NCBI RefSeq assembly: GCF_016653635.2
Contig: NZ_CP067421.1
Span: 310,001 to 374,000, forward strand
Direction: 5' to 3'
From: Skermanella sp. TT6
GTDB lineage: Bacteria > Pseudomonadota > Alphaproteobacteria > Azospirillales > Azospirillaceae
Length of the DNA stretch: 64,000 nt
In this document: positions 43,278 through 51,735 of the stretch, one piece after another
How positions within the stretch are numbered: position 1 is the stretch's first letter
How the letters are laid out: each line of letters begins with the position of its first letter
The notes under the pieces: model-generated
Told to the model about the DNA's origin: nothing
Databases searched by the model: none
The model's input: only the letters and a program-made list of their open reading frames with translations
Translations under genes and position numbers: made by a program

Positions 43278-43697
43278 ATGCCTGAGACAAAACCGACGAA
43301 AACGAAATCAACGCCTAAACGGGCCCGCAAGGCGCCCGTTCCCCGAACCAGCAAGCGTCGAGCGTATGCTGAAATCGCCGTCTCCCTAGTCTTTCTCGCC
43401 ATGACGTCAGTGACGGTCGTCAAGCTGGCCGAACATCGGTCCTGGTTAGGCGATACGCTTGATGTTTCGACGCGCCACGGCCTGGTCGCTACCGTCGCGT
43501 TCAGCATTCTCGCGCTTGCCGTTTTGAGCCTGGACTGGCTGCAACCCAACCAGCAGCGTGCGGAGATTGCCCGCACCGTTGGTCTGCGGTGCCTGATCGC
43601 GTTGTCTCCAGCCGTCCTTTGGACATTTGGAGCCAACGATATGCTGCCTATGCTGCAGCCAGTGCTCAATGCCCTGACGAAAGGCGCCGTGTCGTAA
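43278..43697 (+). CDS. Small membrane protein
   Basis: 139 residues from ATG 43278 with GGAG upstream. A Lys/Pro-rich cytosolic start (KPTKTKSTPKRARKAPVPRT) is followed by three hydrophobic segments (IAVSLVFLAMTSVTVV; TVAFSILALAVLSLDWL; LIALSPAVLWTFGANDML). No family is recognised. It follows the HNH gene after 304 bp, and is closed by a strong terminator. Confidence 0.72.
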   Translation: MPETKPTKTKSTPKRARKAPVPRTSKRRAYAEIAVSLVFLAMTSVTVVKLAEHRSWLGDTLDVSTRHGLVATVAFSILALAVLSLDWLQPNQQRAEIARTVGLRCLIALSPAVLWTFGANDMLPMLQPVLNALTKGAVS

Positions 43698-43767
43698 TGC
43701 GCGGGTGAGATCCGCGATCAAATTCCCTTTTCCATGACCTGAGCGGGCGGTGATGAAAGAGACAGGA

Positions 43768-43794
43768 GGCCCCGGAGCCATCCGGGGCCTTTGT
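43768..43794 (+). terminator. Rho-independent terminator after the membrane protein gene
   Basis: Arms GGCCCCGGA (43768-43776) and TCCGGGGCC (43781-43789) around GCCA form a 9-bp GC-rich stem followed by TTTGT. It lies 70 bp beyond the stop at 43697. Confidence 0.8.
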
Positions 43795-43850
43795 CATTGG
43801 TGTATTCGTTGAAGCAATGATGGGGGACGGTAACGATTGCTTCCACGAGT

Positions 43851-44222
43851 TCACACATCGGCGTCGAGAAGCATTCGTCCTGGCTGCTTAAGCGTGCCGT
43901 CGGCATGGAGATAGTGGTAGAGCGTGCTGGCTGGTATATTGCCAAGCTCGCGGCAGATCTGGGGGATGCTTCGAGCCTGGTCGGCCATGAGATGTTGAGC
44001 ATATCGCAGTCGATCGACTGTCATGACCCGTGGCCGGCCACCGTGGCGACCGCGAGCGCGGGCTGAGGCCAAGCCTTCCTTGACGCGCTGCCGGATCAGA
44101 TTTCGTTCCATCTCGGCAAAAGCGGCCTGGATCTGCAGGAAGGCGCGGCCGGCCGGCGTCGTCGTGTCCATTGGTGAGTTGAGTGCCTTGAAGGCGACGC
44201 CCCGCTTCTCAAGATCCTCGAT
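43851..44222 (-). pseudogene. Serine recombinase (resolvase/invertase) remnant
   Basis: The frame begins at the IS21 boundary (IEDLEKRGVAFKALNSPMDT, then TPAGRAFLQIQAAFAEMERN, LIRQRVKEGLASARARGRHG) and continues to a helix-turn-helix (SIPQICRELGNIPASTLYHY) and stop. The N-terminal catalytic part with the active Ser is missing, cut by IS21-B, and not found beyond that element. An internal ATG (44171) could give a 106-residue DNA-binding piece. Confidence 0.82.
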
Positions 44223-44304
44223 TGCATATGTTCACGAATCCGACCGGCATTTTCATCAATCCGGCCACCTGCGCTTCAACCATGGCAGGCACTTCGCGAG
44301 GGCG

Positions 44305-44340
44305 ACGGCTGGCCCCGCCCCATGGGGCGGGGCCAGCCGT
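44305..44340. repeat. Perfect 36-bp palindrome near the end of IS21-B
   Basis: The sequence from ACGGCTGGCCCCGCCCC to its exact complement is a continuous GC-rich palindrome with no loop. It lies 18 bp beyond the istB stop (44358), inside the element. It may stop transcripts in both directions, protecting the element from outside transcription, or act as a structure in transposition. Confidence 0.8.
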
Positions 44341-44357
44341 GGGCGTCTGACGTAAGT

Positions 44358-45152
44358 TCACTTTACGGTTGTTTTCTCGAGGTTGGAAGCGGGTTGATCG
44401 ATGCCGCTGCCGGAAGGGGCGGTGCCACCGCGAGCGGGTTTGCGCAGGGAGTCGCCCTGAAGTTCAACCCGGTAGGCGGCGTGAACAATGCGATCCAGTA
44501 TCGCTTCGGAGTAAGTGGAATCCCCGATCGCCCGATGCCAGCTGGTCAGGGGGATTTGGGAGGCCAGGATGATCGAGCCGCGGTCATGGCGGTCATCGAC
44601 GATCTCCATCAGGTCCCGGCGCTGGGGCGCGGTCAGCTCACTCATCATCCAGTCGTCGAGGATCAGGAGATCGACCCTGGCAAGCCGCCGCATCAGAGCC
44701 CCGGCTCCCGTGCCGAGGCGCGCCGTCGCGATGTCGTCCAGCAGGCGCGACAGCCGGGTGTAGAGCACGCTGAAGCCTTCCCGCGCCGCCTGATTACCCA
44801 GGGCACACGCGATCCAGGTCTTGCCCGTGCCGGTCGCCCCGGTCAGCATCAGGTGACGGTGCTGGCATATCCAGCGGCAGGTGAACAGATCGCGGATCAG
44901 CCCCTTGTCCAGGCCGCGGCTCGCCTTCAGGTCCAGGTTCTCGAAGCAGGCCGCCTGCCGCAGGCGGGCGCGCTTGAGCCGCATCTCCACAGCGGTGTTG
45001 GCCCGGTCAGCCGTCTCACGCTCGATCAGCAGGGCGAGCTGATCATCGAAGTCGAGCCGGCCGCGGTCGTCCAGCCCCGTCAACTCCTGCAACGCCCGGA
45101 CCATGCCGAACAGGCGCAGGGACTTGAGCTTTTCCAGGTTGGCGTGATGCAT
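44358..45152 (-). CDS. istB: IS21-family helper ATPase IstB (element B)
   Basis: 264 residues. Walker A LTGATGTGKTWIACALG, Walker B LLILDDWMMSEL, and IILASQIPLTSWHRAIGD are typical of IstB. It differs strongly from IstB of element A. The distance of 17 bp from the istA stop fits co-expression. Confidence 0.93.
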   Translation of the reverse strand: MHHANLEKLKSLRLFGMVRALQELTGLDDRGRLDFDDQLALLIERETADRANTAVEMRLKRARLRQAACFENLDLKASRGLDKGLIRDLFTCRWICQHRHLMLTGATGTGKTWIACALGNQAAREGFSVLYTRLSRLLDDIATARLGTGAGALMRRLARVDLLILDDWMMSELTAPQRRDLMEIVDDRHDRGSIILASQIPLTSWHRAIGDSTYSEAILDRIVHAAYRVELQGDSLRKPARGGTAPSGSGIDQPASNLEKTTVK

Positions 45153-45169
45153 GGTTTCTCTCCGGGACG

Positions 45170-46681
45170 TCAGTGATAGTAGACCGGGCCGCGCAGGTTG
45201 GCATGGGGACCGAGCCCGCCGGCGGGATCCTCCAGAGCTTGGACCTGGCCCTTGGCCAGCAGGTGCTGGACGAAGCGGCAGGAGCGCACGTTGGCGCTCA
45301 GCGCCGCCGTCGCGGCGGCCTGCAGAGCCACGGTCCCGTGCAGCCGGCCCAGTCGCAGCAGGCCGGCGACCTGACGCGCGGCCTGGTCGGGATGATCGGC
45401 ATCGGCGAAGATCCTGTCGGCCAGCAGCCCGAGCGCGCCGCCGAGACCGGCGGCCTCGGCCCGGACCGCCTCCGGGGTCAGGAGCGCCGCGGCGCGGTGA
45501 TTGGGCGGCCGGTGCTCGTCGAGCGTCACCGTCCCCCGCCCCGGTTCGCCATCCTGCCGGGCATGGGCCGCAACCCGCTCGCCCTTGTGGAAGATGCTGA
45601 CCAGACTGACCGTGCAGAACACATCGACGTGCTTGCCGATCAGCCGGTAGGGCGCCGAGTAGGCCACGCCCTCGATGCTGACGTGATAGTCGGGTGCCAG
45701 CTTGTAACGGGACCAGCGGCCGATCACGAAGGGCTCGGCCGGAAGCGGTTTCAGCAGCGGCTTCTCGCGGTCCTCGAACAGCCTGCGCCGGGTCAGCGTC
45801 CTGTCGGTCGTCAACGGCCGCGCGTTGACTGCGGCGACCAGCTCCCGGATCGCCGCGTTGGCCTCGTCCAGCGTGAAGAACACGCGATTGCGCAGCGCCG
45901 CCAGCACTCTGGTTTCGACAACCTGCACGCCCTTTTCGGCGCTGGCCTTGTCTCTTGGGCGACGGACCCGCGTCGGAACAACACCGGTGCCGTAATGGCG
46001 CGCCAGCTCGTGATATGAGCGGTTGACCACCGGATCGTAGAAGCTGGCATGGGTGATGCCGGTCTTGAGATTGTCCGGGACGAGTTTCGGCACGACGCCG
46101 TCAAGGTGGGTGAACATCCGGACGTGGCTGGCCAGCCAGTCCTCGGCCGTCTGGGTCCACGTTACCTCGGCGTAGAGGTAGCCGGAGAACGGCAGGCAGC
46201 CGACGAAGACGCTGGCCTGGCGCGGCCCCTCGGCCGTGCTGATGGTCAGCGTCATACCGGCATAATCCACCTCGCACGCCGCCCCCGGGGCATGCTCCCG
46301 CCGCATCCGCGGTTCGGCGCCGGCGCTGGTGTGGTCCAGGAAGTGGCGCCGGAACTGGCTGTAGCTGTAGCCGTCCCGGTGCTGCTGGCGGTACTCTTCC
46401 CAGACCAGCATCAGGGTCACGCCGCGCTTGCCAAGCTCGGCCGAGACCCACGCCCAGTCCGGCATCGGCCGCTGTTCGGGCGGAGCGGCCCGCTGAAACA
46501 GCAGCGCCTCCACCGCTTCCTCGTTCATCCCAGCGACATCGGCGTAGCGCAGCCCGGCAGCATCGGCTCGCGCCAGGTAGTCGCCCACCGTCGTCTTCGG
46601 CATGCGGATCGACTGCGCGATCTGCCGCTTCGAATAGCCCAGTTCGTGGGCCAGCCTCAGAAGTTCCTTCACTCGTCGCAT
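45170..46681 (-). CDS. istA: IS21-family transposase IstA (element B)
   Basis: 503 residues from ATG 46681, chosen for AAAGGT upstream. A helix-turn-helix (GYSKRQIAQSIRMPKTTVGD) is followed by the DDE core with Asp in ACEVDYAGMTL, Asp in LVPDNLKTGI and Glu in SAEKGVQVVETRVL. The C-terminal segment YKLAPDYHVSIEGVAYSAPY is typical of this subgroup. Intact, so the element may be active. Confidence 0.93.
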   Translation of the reverse strand: MRRVKELLRLAHELGYSKRQIAQSIRMPKTTVGDYLARADAAGLRYADVAGMNEEAVEALLFQRAAPPEQRPMPDWAWVSAELGKRGVTLMLVWEEYRQQHRDGYSYSQFRRHFLDHTSAGAEPRMRREHAPGAACEVDYAGMTLTISTAEGPRQASVFVGCLPFSGYLYAEVTWTQTAEDWLASHVRMFTHLDGVVPKLVPDNLKTGITHASFYDPVVNRSYHELARHYGTGVVPTRVRRPRDKASAEKGVQVVETRVLAALRNRVFFTLDEANAAIRELVAAVNARPLTTDRTLTRRRLFEDREKPLLKPLPAEPFVIGRWSRYKLAPDYHVSIEGVAYSAPYRLIGKHVDVFCTVSLVSIFHKGERVAAHARQDGEPGRGTVTLDEHRPPNHRAAALLTPEAVRAEAAGLGGALGLLADRIFADADHPDQAARQVAGLLRLGRLHGTVALQAAATAALSANVRSCRFVQHLLAKGQVQALEDPAGGLGPHANLRGPVYYH

Positions 46682-46803
46682 GTCTGACCTTTCCCGCGGC
46701 ACGCCTCGCCCCCTGGACTGGACCAAAGGGGACAGTCATACCGCGCCTGTGAGGTCAGACGCCCAACTCGCCTTTCACGGGTGCTGTCCGGGTCGAAAAC
46801 GGG

Positions 46804-46896
46804 TGGCCGAAATCATGAAAACGGCTGTCCGGTTTCGATGAACATCGGTGTCCGGTTTCCATGAACACAACTGGCCGAAATCGATGAAAATATGCA
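46804..46896. repeat. Four tandem terminal repeats of IS21-B
   Basis: Units of 22-25 bp start at 46804, 46826, 46849 and 46872, of the form G[GT]CCG[AG][AT][AT]TC-ATGAA. The first and last are closest to each other (GGCCGAAATC), as are the middle two (GTCCGGTTTC). They are likely transposase binding sites; multiple end repeats are usual for IS21. Confidence 0.7.
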
Positions 46897-47282
46897 TCCT
46901 GTCCAGGCGCATCAAGCGCCTCGTCGCTGAGGAAGCCCCTGCCTGACTTCTACAAACAGCTTCTCAAAACCACTGTGCAGCACCAATAGAGCTGTGCCCG
47001 ATCAGGTTTATCCGCCCAGGGCAGCCGGACCGATGCGTTGACCACGGGCTCAACACAGTGCGGCGAGTGGAACGGCAGGCTGCATGGACCGGAGCGGTCC
47101 AACCCGATCGGGTACCGCTCCAAGATCGGTCAGGTCCCGAGGCCTTGAGTCACGGCTTCCTTACCCGGCGAGGCGTCGAGGTTATTGGTGGCGGTACATG
47201 AACGGGCGATGCTTGCCCGCAAGGGGCGGCCGGGCAAGGTTCAGTTTCTCCGCCCCTTGCCCGGCACTCCCTGGCATGCTCC
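46897..47282. other. Gene end, repeat copy and terminator, no complete gene
   Basis: The first bases read LSRRIKRLVAEEAPA and stop on the plus strand, the 3' end of a gene cut by IS21-B, followed by TCTACAAACAGCTTCT (46949-46964), which nearly repeats 42254-42269. The left copy of a diverged inverted repeat lies at 46989-47090. A hairpin at 47219-47260 ends the stretch. No complete gene was seen. Confidence 0.55.
47219..47260 (-). terminator. Hairpin downstream of the RTX gene
   Basis: Arms GCAAGGGGCGG (47219-47229) and CCGCCCCTTGC (47250-47260), 11 bp each, with a 20-base loop, begin 23 bp after the RTX stop. No T-run follows on the minus strand, so it could be a termination or mRNA-protecting structure. 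Confidence 0.5.
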
Positions 47283-48056
47283 TTAGCCAATCAGGAAGTT
47301 TGCCTCGCTCAAGTCACTGGTCTGCAGGCCGACGAATGTGATCGCGCCGACAGTGTCGCCGAGATTGAGAGAGATTCCGTAGGCCTGCTGACTCAGATTG
47401 GCCAGGGGATCGAAGTCCCCGCCGAAGCCGCTCAAATCGATGACATCCTGGCTCTTGTCAAAATCAAGGATCGCATCGGTGCCGGCGGTATCGGGACGAA
47501 AAATGAACCTGTCTGCTCCGCCGAGCCCGACAAGGAGGTCGTTCCCCTCCCCTCCTTCGATGGTGTCATTGGCGTTCCCACCGATGATCACGTCATTGCC
47601 GGCATCTCCGACCAGGATGTCCGGTGCGTGATTCTCCAGATCCAGATTGGCTACGGCCCTGATCAGGTCGTCACCTTCCCCACCGAAGATCGCGTCTGCC
47701 GCGACGTCGCCGCCGCGCAGATTGTCATTTCCGGTTTCGCCGAAAACGCGGTCGCCGTCTGGATCGTTCCAGACGACGACGTCGTCGCCCTCGCCGCCAT
47801 ACACGACATCGGCCCCGGCCATGCCGCCGACAATGTCGTTGCCGGCGCCGCCGAAGACCAAGTCGTTGCCGGCTCCCGTGGTGATGGTATCGCTGCCAAC
47901 GTTGCCATCGATGGTGTCGTCGCCCTCGCCGCCGTCGATCGCGTCGTCGCCCTCAAGTCCGTTGATGAGGTCCGCTCCAGCGAGGCCCTGGATCATGTCG
48001 GCTTCAGGAGTGCCAACCAGGAAATCGTCTCCGTCGGTACCAATAAAATCAGGCAT
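47283..48056 (-). CDS. RTX/hemolysin-type calcium-binding protein
   Basis: 257 residues almost wholly built from GGxGxDxux nonapeptide repeats (GGEGDDTIDG, GGAGNDIVGG, GGEGDDVVVW, GGEGNDLLVG). The C-terminal ~60 residues (ADRFIFRPDTAGTDAILDFD, then VIDLSGFG) are of the type recognised by type I secretion systems. No N-terminal signal. No catalytic domain is present, so it may be a surface or matrix calcium-binding protein. No T1SS genes are in the window. Confidence 0.9.
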   Translation of the reverse strand: MPDFIGTDGDDFLVGTPEADMIQGLAGADLINGLEGDDAIDGGEGDDTIDGNVGSDTITTGAGNDLVFGGAGNDIVGGMAGADVVYGGEGDDVVVWNDPDGDRVFGETGNDNLRGGDVAADAIFGGEGDDLIRAVANLDLENHAPDILVGDAGNDVIIGGNANDTIEGGEGNDLLVGLGGADRFIFRPDTAGTDAILDFDKSQDVIDLSGFGGDFDPLANLSQQAYGISLNLGDTVGAITFVGLQTSDLSEANFLIG

Positions 48057-48350
48057 TCTATCGTCCTGTTACTTGTTAGGGAAAGCCACTCGCCTCTCTC
48101 GCAAGATGCTTGGCGTGGACGTGTCAAAGTATTGACACAAAAGAAATGGAGTCTGTCATGTGTGTCCGAGGGTTCAGACCTTGACCCGTAGGTCTGGCCT
48201 CTGACAATGGATCGAGTACTGCTTGCCTTGGGGCGCTGAACGGGTCCGAACGCGGTGAGCATCATGATGCGGGATTGGGTAGACGGACGCTGCAACGCGG
48301 GTCGGCGGCGTCAGGACCCAGCACCCGTCCTCTGCTTTCCTGGTTCTCGA

Positions 48351-49604
48351 TCAGGCCGGGTCCCAGCTGGCCATGAGCGTCTTGAGGCCGTGTATGGCGA
48401 AGTTCGGCTGCCATGAAGGTTCGTCGGCATCATGCAGCCGCATGCCGGGTAGACGGCTGAGAATGCCGACGAATGCCTCCTGGCCCTCGATTTGGGTAAG
48501 CTGGGCGCCCAGGCAGAAGTGTATTCCACCCCCGAACGAGAGCGGCCTGTTGTTCGAGCGGCCAAAGTCGAGAAGATCAGGTTCACCGAACTTGGCGGGG
48601 TCGCGGTTCGCTGCCCCGACCAGGCACAGCACGACCTGACCCTCGGCAATGGTCGTTCCGGCGATGTCGGTGTCTTCGAGAGCGGTGCGGCCGACAAACT
48701 GCACCGGTGAGTCGTAACGCAGCAGTTCGGTCACAGCCGAGGGAATGAGGCTCGGATCCAGTTGTAGCCGCGCGAGCTGGCCCGGGTTGCGGTGGAGAGC
48801 CAGCAGGCCGTTGCCGATCAGGTTGCGTGTCGTCTCGTGGCCCGCGGCGAAGAGCAGCCAGACATTGGCCAGCAGCTCGTCGTCGGTCAACCCGCCTCCG
48901 TCCCCGACCTGCACCAGGGCGGTAATCAGATCGTCTTCGGGATCACGACGGCGTCGCTCGAAGAGATTTGTGAAATAGGCGCCCTGCTCCTCGAACATGG
49001 CATTGGCTTCGCGTAATTCCGACTCATTCATCGGAACCGGGTCGAGCATGCGGGTGCTTATCGTCGTTTCGTGGAAAAGCCGCGTGTCCTCCGCCGGAAC
49101 TCCCAACATGTCGCATATCACGGTGACCGGCAGCACGTGAGCGAAGTCGCGGATCACATCCATGGTACCGCGGGGCACCAGCTGATCGAGCAGGTCGCCG
49201 ACCAGGGTCCGGATGCGCTGCCGCATCAGTACCACCCGGCGGGCCGAAAAAGCTTCGGTAACCAGTCCGCGCAGGCGCGCATGGTTCGGCGGCTCCTGCA
49301 TCAGCATGGTCATGGCCATCAAACGGAACGCCGTCTGGTCCATCATGCCGCGTCGGTAGATATTCTCGATGTGAGCCTCATACCGGCGTCCGAAGCGTCG
49401 ATCCCTGAGGATCTCGGAGCAGACGTCGTAAGAGGTTGCGAGCCAGTAGTTGCCGGCGGGATCCCATAGCAGAGGGCTTTGCCGGCGTAGCCGGTGGTAT
49501 GTCGGGTAAGGATCCCGGATGAAGTCCGGATCTCTCGGATTGAACAGGGGAAGCGGACGCTTCGCAACTTTATCGGCAACGTTATCGATCGTGAGGTCTT
49601 CCAT
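48351..49604 (-). CDS. Cytochrome P450
   Basis: 417 residues from ATG 49604 with AAGGAAG upstream. The I-helix has FAAGHETTRNLIG, the K-helix ELLRYDSPVQF (ExxR), and the haem loop is SFGGGIHFCLGAQL with the Cys ligand. Class I bacterial P450, soluble, needing a ferredoxin and reductase that are not present nearby. Related to CYP families that hydroxylate terpenes or other hydrophobic substrates; the substrate cannot be told. It lies with the RTX gene between inverted repeats. Confidence 0.94.
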   Translation of the reverse strand: MEDLTIDNVADKVAKRPLPLFNPRDPDFIRDPYPTYHRLRRQSPLLWDPAGNYWLATSYDVCSEILRDRRFGRRYEAHIENIYRRGMMDQTAFRLMAMTMLMQEPPNHARLRGLVTEAFSARRVVLMRQRIRTLVGDLLDQLVPRGTMDVIRDFAHVLPVTVICDMLGVPAEDTRLFHETTISTRMLDPVPMNESELREANAMFEEQGAYFTNLFERRRRDPEDDLITALVQVGDGGGLTDDELLANVWLLFAAGHETTRNLIGNGLLALHRNPGQLARLQLDPSLIPSAVTELLRYDSPVQFVGRTALEDTDIAGTTIAEGQVVLCLVGAANRDPAKFGEPDLLDFGRSNNRPLSFGGGIHFCLGAQLTQIEGQEAFVGILSRLPGMRLHDADEPSWQPNFAIHGLKTLMASWDPA

Positions 49605-49944
49605 CGTCTTGCTTCCTTGGAGTCTTCGGGAGGTTCGCCGCTGGGCTGTCCCATTGTTTTCGCAGGCTCGGACTGTCGGACTGAAAGAACCGGGCATCTC
49701 TCCGGGCGGAGTCGAGCCCCGGCCAGCCAGAGCGGTCCACGTAGCCTGCCGTTCCACGCGCTGCACTGTGTTGCGCCATGGGCGCAACCTACGGTTCGAT
49801 GCAGGGCGGAGGTGATACGGGCAAGCGATCGTGGGTTGGGCCCGTGCCCGACGCATCGGTTCGGCTGCCCCGGGGCGAAGCGACCTGATCGGGCACAGCT
49901 CCGGAACGGTTTCGGTCAGTTCGGAGGCGCCTACCGCCGAGCCT
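49605..49944. other. Intergenic region with the right copy of a diverged inverted repeat
   Basis: No gene was seen. Two blocks, 49735-49774 and 49848-49900, match in inverse orientation 47051-47090 and 46989-47040. A ~70-bp insertion separates the blocks in this copy. The rest may hold the P450 promoter; no clear boxes. Confidence 0.5.
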
Positions 49945-50550
49945 TCAGGGAGCCGTCAGCCTCATGACGACGATATCGGTCTTCTCGTCGGGCCCGAATG
50001 GTCCCGGAACTTTCCGGCTGATGGGCGGCAGGCTGATCAGGTAGTCGGCGATGGCTCCGGCATCGGACTCGGTCAGGCCGGCGAAAGCGCGCCACGGCAT
50101 GATCGGTGCCAGGATGCGTCCGTCGGGCCGGACCCCGGTCTTTATCGCGGTGACGATGTCATCCCGGGTCCAGTCGCCCAGCCCCGTTTCATGGTCGGGT
50201 GTCAGGTTGGATCCGACGAAGACACCCATGCCCGCGACCTCGAAACCTACGTCCGATCCGGCCAACCCATGGGATAGGTCGGGTTTCCCGAGAAAATAGC
50301 CTGGCGTGTGGCAGTCGTTGCATCCTGCCAGGTTCACCAGATACCGGCCCCGCTCGATCTGATCCGCCGAAGCCGGCTCGCGTGCCGGCAACGGCGCCTG
50401 GACATGTTTCTCGGCATGGCCTGCCGTTGCCGGGTGGAATATCCATACCGCCATCAGGGCACTTGCGGAAATGGCCAGCAGCAATGCCGGCATCCGCAGT
50501 GCTTCGTGCCGGCCTGTCGACCGGGTATGGGGTGCCTGTCCACCTGTCAT
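49945..50550 (-). CDS. Membrane-anchored cytochrome c
   Basis: 201 residues from ATG 50550 with AGGAG upstream. An N-terminal hydrophobic segment (MPALLLAISASALMAVWIF) anchors or exports it. One haem site CNDCH follows RGRYLVNLAG; the distal Met is probably in MPWRAFAGL. This pattern matches the cytochrome subunits of some membrane dehydrogenases. The partner dehydrogenase is not adjacent. Transcribed in the same direction as the P450. Confidence 0.88.
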   Translation of the reverse strand: MTGGQAPHTRSTGRHEALRMPALLLAISASALMAVWIFHPATAGHAEKHVQAPLPAREPASADQIERGRYLVNLAGCNDCHTPGYFLGKPDLSHGLAGSDVGFEVAGMGVFVGSNLTPDHETGLGDWTRDDIVTAIKTGVRPDGRILAPIMPWRAFAGLTESDAGAIADYLISLPPISRKVPGPFGPDEKTDIVVMRLTAP

Positions 50551-50729
50551 GGTTCGATGCTCCTGTCCGTCTGACAATCACGACAATGCAGCGGGGACGC
50601 TGCAACGGTGTTTCGGGAAACAGGAGATGCGTTGCGTCTGTAACTTGCCCGATCGCGTCCCACGGAGTGGTGGAGGAGCACCCGTTCCGGGTCAGGCCCG
50701 CGGGGGAGCGCACCCGACCCGGCGCAAGG

Positions 50730-51623
50730 TCAGGATGCGGGGTGCGGAAAGCCTGAAAAACCGATCCGCTGAAGGAACTGCTCGCGCACCCGGTCCATCA
50801 CGGCGAACGTCACCGCCGCGCCGTCGTCGGCCGGGTCCACATGTACCCTGAGCGGGCGCTTGCCGGGGACCGCTGCCACGATGCCGACCACCGCGCGACC
50901 GACCGAAGCCGGATCAGCATCTTCGGGCACCGCCGCGGCCAACGCTTGCTGTATGCGGTCTGCGAAACCGTCGCTCCAGGCGGCCGTGTAGGCATCGGCG
51001 ACAGGCGCATCCTCCGGATGGCCCGCATTGGCAAAATGGTTAGTGCCCTTGGTGAACGCTCCCGGCACGATAATCGAAGTCTCGATGCCGAGGGGGGCCA
51101 GTTCCTTCGCGTAGCAGACCGCGAGCGCGTCCATCCCGGCCTTGGCTGCGAAATAGGGACCCAGCAGCGGCGGCACGCCGCCCGCGACGCTGCTGCTCGA
51201 TATCCAGACCAGAAGGCCAGACTTGGCTGCCCGCATGTGGGGTAGTGCGGCGCGGTTTACCCGCTGCGTGCCCAGGACGTTGACATCATACTGCTGGGCG
51301 AGTTGTTCGGGCGTGAACGCCTCCAGCGGCCCGTACATCATGTGACCGGCGTTATGGACCAGCACATCGAGACGCCCGTGTTCATCAATGATGGCGCTTA
51401 GGGCGGAGACGACCGATCCTTCGTCCTGTACGTCGAGTTCGATCGAGCGCAGGTCGACCCTGTTCGCCTTGGCAAACGCGGCGTTGTCCGCAACCTTGTC
51501 GGCATTCCTTTGCGCCGTATCCCGCATCGAGGCGTAGGCCGTGTGCCCCGCTTGCGCGAGGTCGCGGGCGATCATCTGTCCGAAGCCGCTGGATGCGCCG
51601 GTGACGAGTGCGATGAGACTCAA
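50730..51623 (-). CDS. SDR-family oxidoreductase
   Basis: 297 residues. NAD(P)-binding TGASSGFGQM, the NAG motif VLVHNAGHM, Ser in ISSSSVAG and YFAAK form the classical short-chain dehydrogenase set. The extended C-terminus (~200-297) is typical of the group acting on larger substrates. Substrate unknown. It lies downstream of another SDR and an AraC gene, all on the minus strand. Confidence 0.9.
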   Translation of the reverse strand: MSLIALVTGASSGFGQMIARDLAQAGHTAYASMRDTAQRNADKVADNAAFAKANRVDLRSIELDVQDEGSVVSALSAIIDEHGRLDVLVHNAGHMMYGPLEAFTPEQLAQQYDVNVLGTQRVNRAALPHMRAAKSGLLVWISSSSVAGGVPPLLGPYFAAKAGMDALAVCYAKELAPLGIETSIIVPGAFTKGTNHFANAGHPEDAPVADAYTAAWSDGFADRIQQALAAAVPEDADPASVGRAVVGIVAAVPGKRPLRVHVDPADDGAAVTFAVMDRVREQFLQRIGFSGFPHPAS

Positions 51624-51735
51624 GAGACTACTCCTTGAATTGGCCGTACCTGACGATGATGGGACGTATGACCGGCAGCCGACCCGCTGCAGCGATGCCC
51701 AGCTGCGATCTCCAGTACGTCCCGACCGGTTCCGG

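Larger units (their letters stand above)
44223..46896 (-). mobile_element. IS21-family element B
   Basis: 2674 bp with istA and istB on the minus strand. Ends are related inverted repeats: TGCATATGTTCACGAATCCG at 44223 and, in complement, TGCATATTTTCATCGATTTC ending at 46896. Several internal copies of the terminal repeat lie at the right end. The sequences on either side belong to different genes (resolvase remnant on the left) and no target duplication is seen. Confidence 0.82.

Noticed and set aside
47051-47090. Possible att site or transposon end
   Set aside because: The inverted repeat is diverged, has an internal gap in one copy and no flanking duplication, so I report it as a repeat only and do not name an element.
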